Positions 7,124 to 7,944 of a stretch of 7,944 nucleotides of DNA are shown one piece after another (the first letter of the stretch is position 1; every line of letters starts with the position of its first letter). The notes under the pieces were generated by a model. The model was not told the origin of the DNA. It saw nothing but the letters and a program-made list of their open reading frames with translations, and did no database searches. The translations under genes were made by a program, and so were the position numbers. The DNA is from an uncultured Methylobacteriaceae bacterium. Lineage in GTDB: Bacteria > Pseudomonadota > Alphaproteobacteria > Rhizobiales > Beijerinckiaceae. Where the stretch lies: NCBI GenBank assembly GCA_937872715.1, contig CALMTJ010000286.1, forward strand, positions 4,826 to 12,769. The letters are read 5' to 3'.

Positions 7124-7944
7124 CACGAACTCCCCGCGGCACGACCGGCCGCCATGCGGGACGGCGCCAGGAACGATCCCGCGATCCGCCGCGCCTCCCG
7201 GTCGATGGCGAGCGCCTCCGCCACGGTGGCGGGAGCGCCGTCTTTGCCGAGCGAGACCGCCGCGCAGGTCCCCTCGACGATGCGGGCGATGTCGGCGAAG
7301 CCGATCCGCCCGTCCAGGAAGGCCGCCACCGCCACCTCGTTCGCCCCGTTCAGCACGGCTGGCATGCCGCCGCCCGCGGCGAGGGCGGCCTTCGCGAGCG
7401 CGAGGCACGGGAACCGCTCCTCGTCCGGAGCCTCGAACGTGAACTGCCCGATCGCGGCGAGATCGAGGCGGGGGACGTCGAGGGACAGGCGACGCTCGGT
7501 CGCGAGGCAGTTCGCGATCGGGATCTTCATGTCCGGATTGGCGAGGCCGGCGGTCCATCCGCCGTCCCGCCATTGCACGAGGCCATGGATGATCGATTGC
7601 GGATGGACCACGACGTGGAGCTGGTCCGGCCTGAGGCCGAAAAGGTGGTGAGCCTCGATCAGCTCCAGCCCCTTGTTCATCAGGCTCGCGGAATCGACGT
7701 TGATCTTGGCGCCCATCGAATAGGTCGGGTGTTTGGCGGTGTCGGCCGGCCTCGCGGCCGCGATCGCCTCCCGGCTCCAGGTCCTGAACGGACCGCCGGA
7801 CGCGGTCAGGGTCATGGTGAGGACGTCGTCCGGGTGCCCGCATGCCAGCGCCTGCGCGAGGGCGTTGTGCTCGGAATCCATGGGCAGGATCGTGGCGCCG
7901 ACCCGCTCCGCGTCCTCCATGAAGGCCTGCCCGGCGCAGACCAG
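7123..7944 (-). CDS. dxr: 1-deoxy-D-xylulose 5-phosphate reductoisomerase, C-terminal 273 residues (start off the right edge)
   Basis: Dxr (IspC) is the cytoplasmic enzyme that converts 1-deoxy-D-xylulose 5-phosphate to 2-C-methyl-D-erythritol 4-phosphate with NADPH and a divalent metal, the committed step of the MEP isoprenoid pathway. The frame is open to the window edge; by comparison with the E. coli enzyme roughly 125 N-terminal residues (the NADPH-binding part) are missing. Visible motifs are PMDSEHNA (fragment residues 21-28, whose Asp and Glu are the family's metal ligands), LTASGGPFR, the KHPTYSMGAKINVDSAS segment, MNKGLE (its Glu at about residue 94 is another metal ligand), VHPQSIIHG and NGANEVAVAAFL. 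All active-site motifs expected in this part are intact. It is the most upstream gene of the run. Its TGA overlaps the rseP ATG by one base (TGATG), and the rseP ribosome binding site lies inside its last codons, so the two are probably co-translated. Identity is secure. Confidence 0.97.
   Translation of the reverse strand: MVCAGQAFMEDAERVGATILPMDSEHNALAQALACGHPDDVLTMTLTASGGPFRTWSREAIAAARPADTAKHPTYSMGAKINVDSASLMNKGLELIEAHHLFGLRPDQLHVVVHPQSIIHGLVQWRDGGWTAGLANPDMKIPIANCLATERRLSLDVPRLDLAAIGQFTFEAPDEERFPCLALAKAALAAGGGMPAVLNGANEVAVAAFLDGRIGFADIARIVEGTCAAVSLGKDGAPATVAEALAIDREARRIAGSFLAPSRMAAGRAAGSS
7130..7135 (-). promoter_or_regulatory. Shine-Dalgarno site of rseP inside the 3' end of dxr
   Basis: The minus strand reads GGGGAG six bases before the ATG at 7123. 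This supports that start rather than the much longer upstream extension of the same frame, which runs antiparallel-free through dxr but in the wrong phase. The site sits within the last codons of dxr, so ribosomes finishing dxr would pass directly over it. Confidence 0.7.

Noticed and set aside
5919..7142. 407-residue minus-strand frame overlapping rseP
   Set aside because: Arg/Gly/Pro-rich out-of-phase reading of rseP with no motif.
6122..7651. 509-residue open frame on the plus strand opposite rseP and dxr
   Set aside because: It spans two well-identified genes on the other strand and its composition is that of an antisense shadow.
7124..7843. Long upstream extension of the rseP frame through dxr
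   Set aside because: The extension is Arg/Pro-rich out-of-frame reading of dxr. The rseP start at 7123 has a good ribosome binding site, and the first membrane helix with HEFGH sits at the expected distance from it.
1..7944. Search by eye for tRNA, rRNA, CRISPR repeats, insertion sequences or a novel cassette
   Set aside because: Coding density is nearly complete, all genes are conserved housekeeping genes in one orientation, and no repeat array, inverted terminal repeat or composition break is visible.

Overview
The window is a compact, GC-rich chromosomal segment in which every recognisable gene is on the minus strand. Read in the direction of transcription (high to low coordinates) the order is: dxr (5' part off the right edge), rseP/mmpA, bamA, lpxD, fabZ, lpxA, and lpxI (3' end off the left edge). 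This order, an RseP with one recognisable PDZ domain (MmpA-like), and LpxI instead of LpxH point to an alphaproteobacterium, probably of the Hyphomicrobiales (Rhizobiales). The very high GC content would fit Methylobacteriaceae or relatives, but that family-level guess comes from general impression, not a search.

Layout: dxr (7123-7944) overlaps rseP (5957-7123) by one base in a TGATG junction. A 165-bp gap with an AT-rich TTAAC cluster separates rseP from bamA (3245-5791); it is the only sizeable non-coding stretch and the likeliest place for a promoter. A 38-bp gap holding a perfect 9-bp GC hairpin separates bamA from lpxD (2139-3206). A 34-bp gap with a good ribosome binding site precedes fabZ (1595-2104). 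lpxA (789-1598) starts at a TTG overlapping the fabZ stop. lpxI (1-789) starts in a second TGATG overlap with lpxA.

The genes form an envelope-biogenesis cluster. LpxA, LpxD and LpxI carry out steps 1, 3 and 4 of lipid A synthesis. FabZ makes acyl chains from the same 3-hydroxyacyl-ACP pool that LpxA and LpxD draw on. BamA inserts outer-membrane proteins, RseP is the intramembrane protease of envelope signalling, and Dxr supplies isoprenoid precursors, including those for the undecaprenyl carrier.

I found no mobile element, CRISPR array, tRNA or rRNA, and no evidence of a novel system; this is an ordinary, conserved housekeeping region. The points most worth a second look are: cysteine pairs and a calcium-loop-like motif in the predicted surface loops of BamA; the hairpin occupying the ribosome-binding position of lpxD; the TTAAC cluster upstream of bamA; start-codon choices for lpxA and fabZ; and an 18-bp tandem duplication in the 5' end of fabZ.
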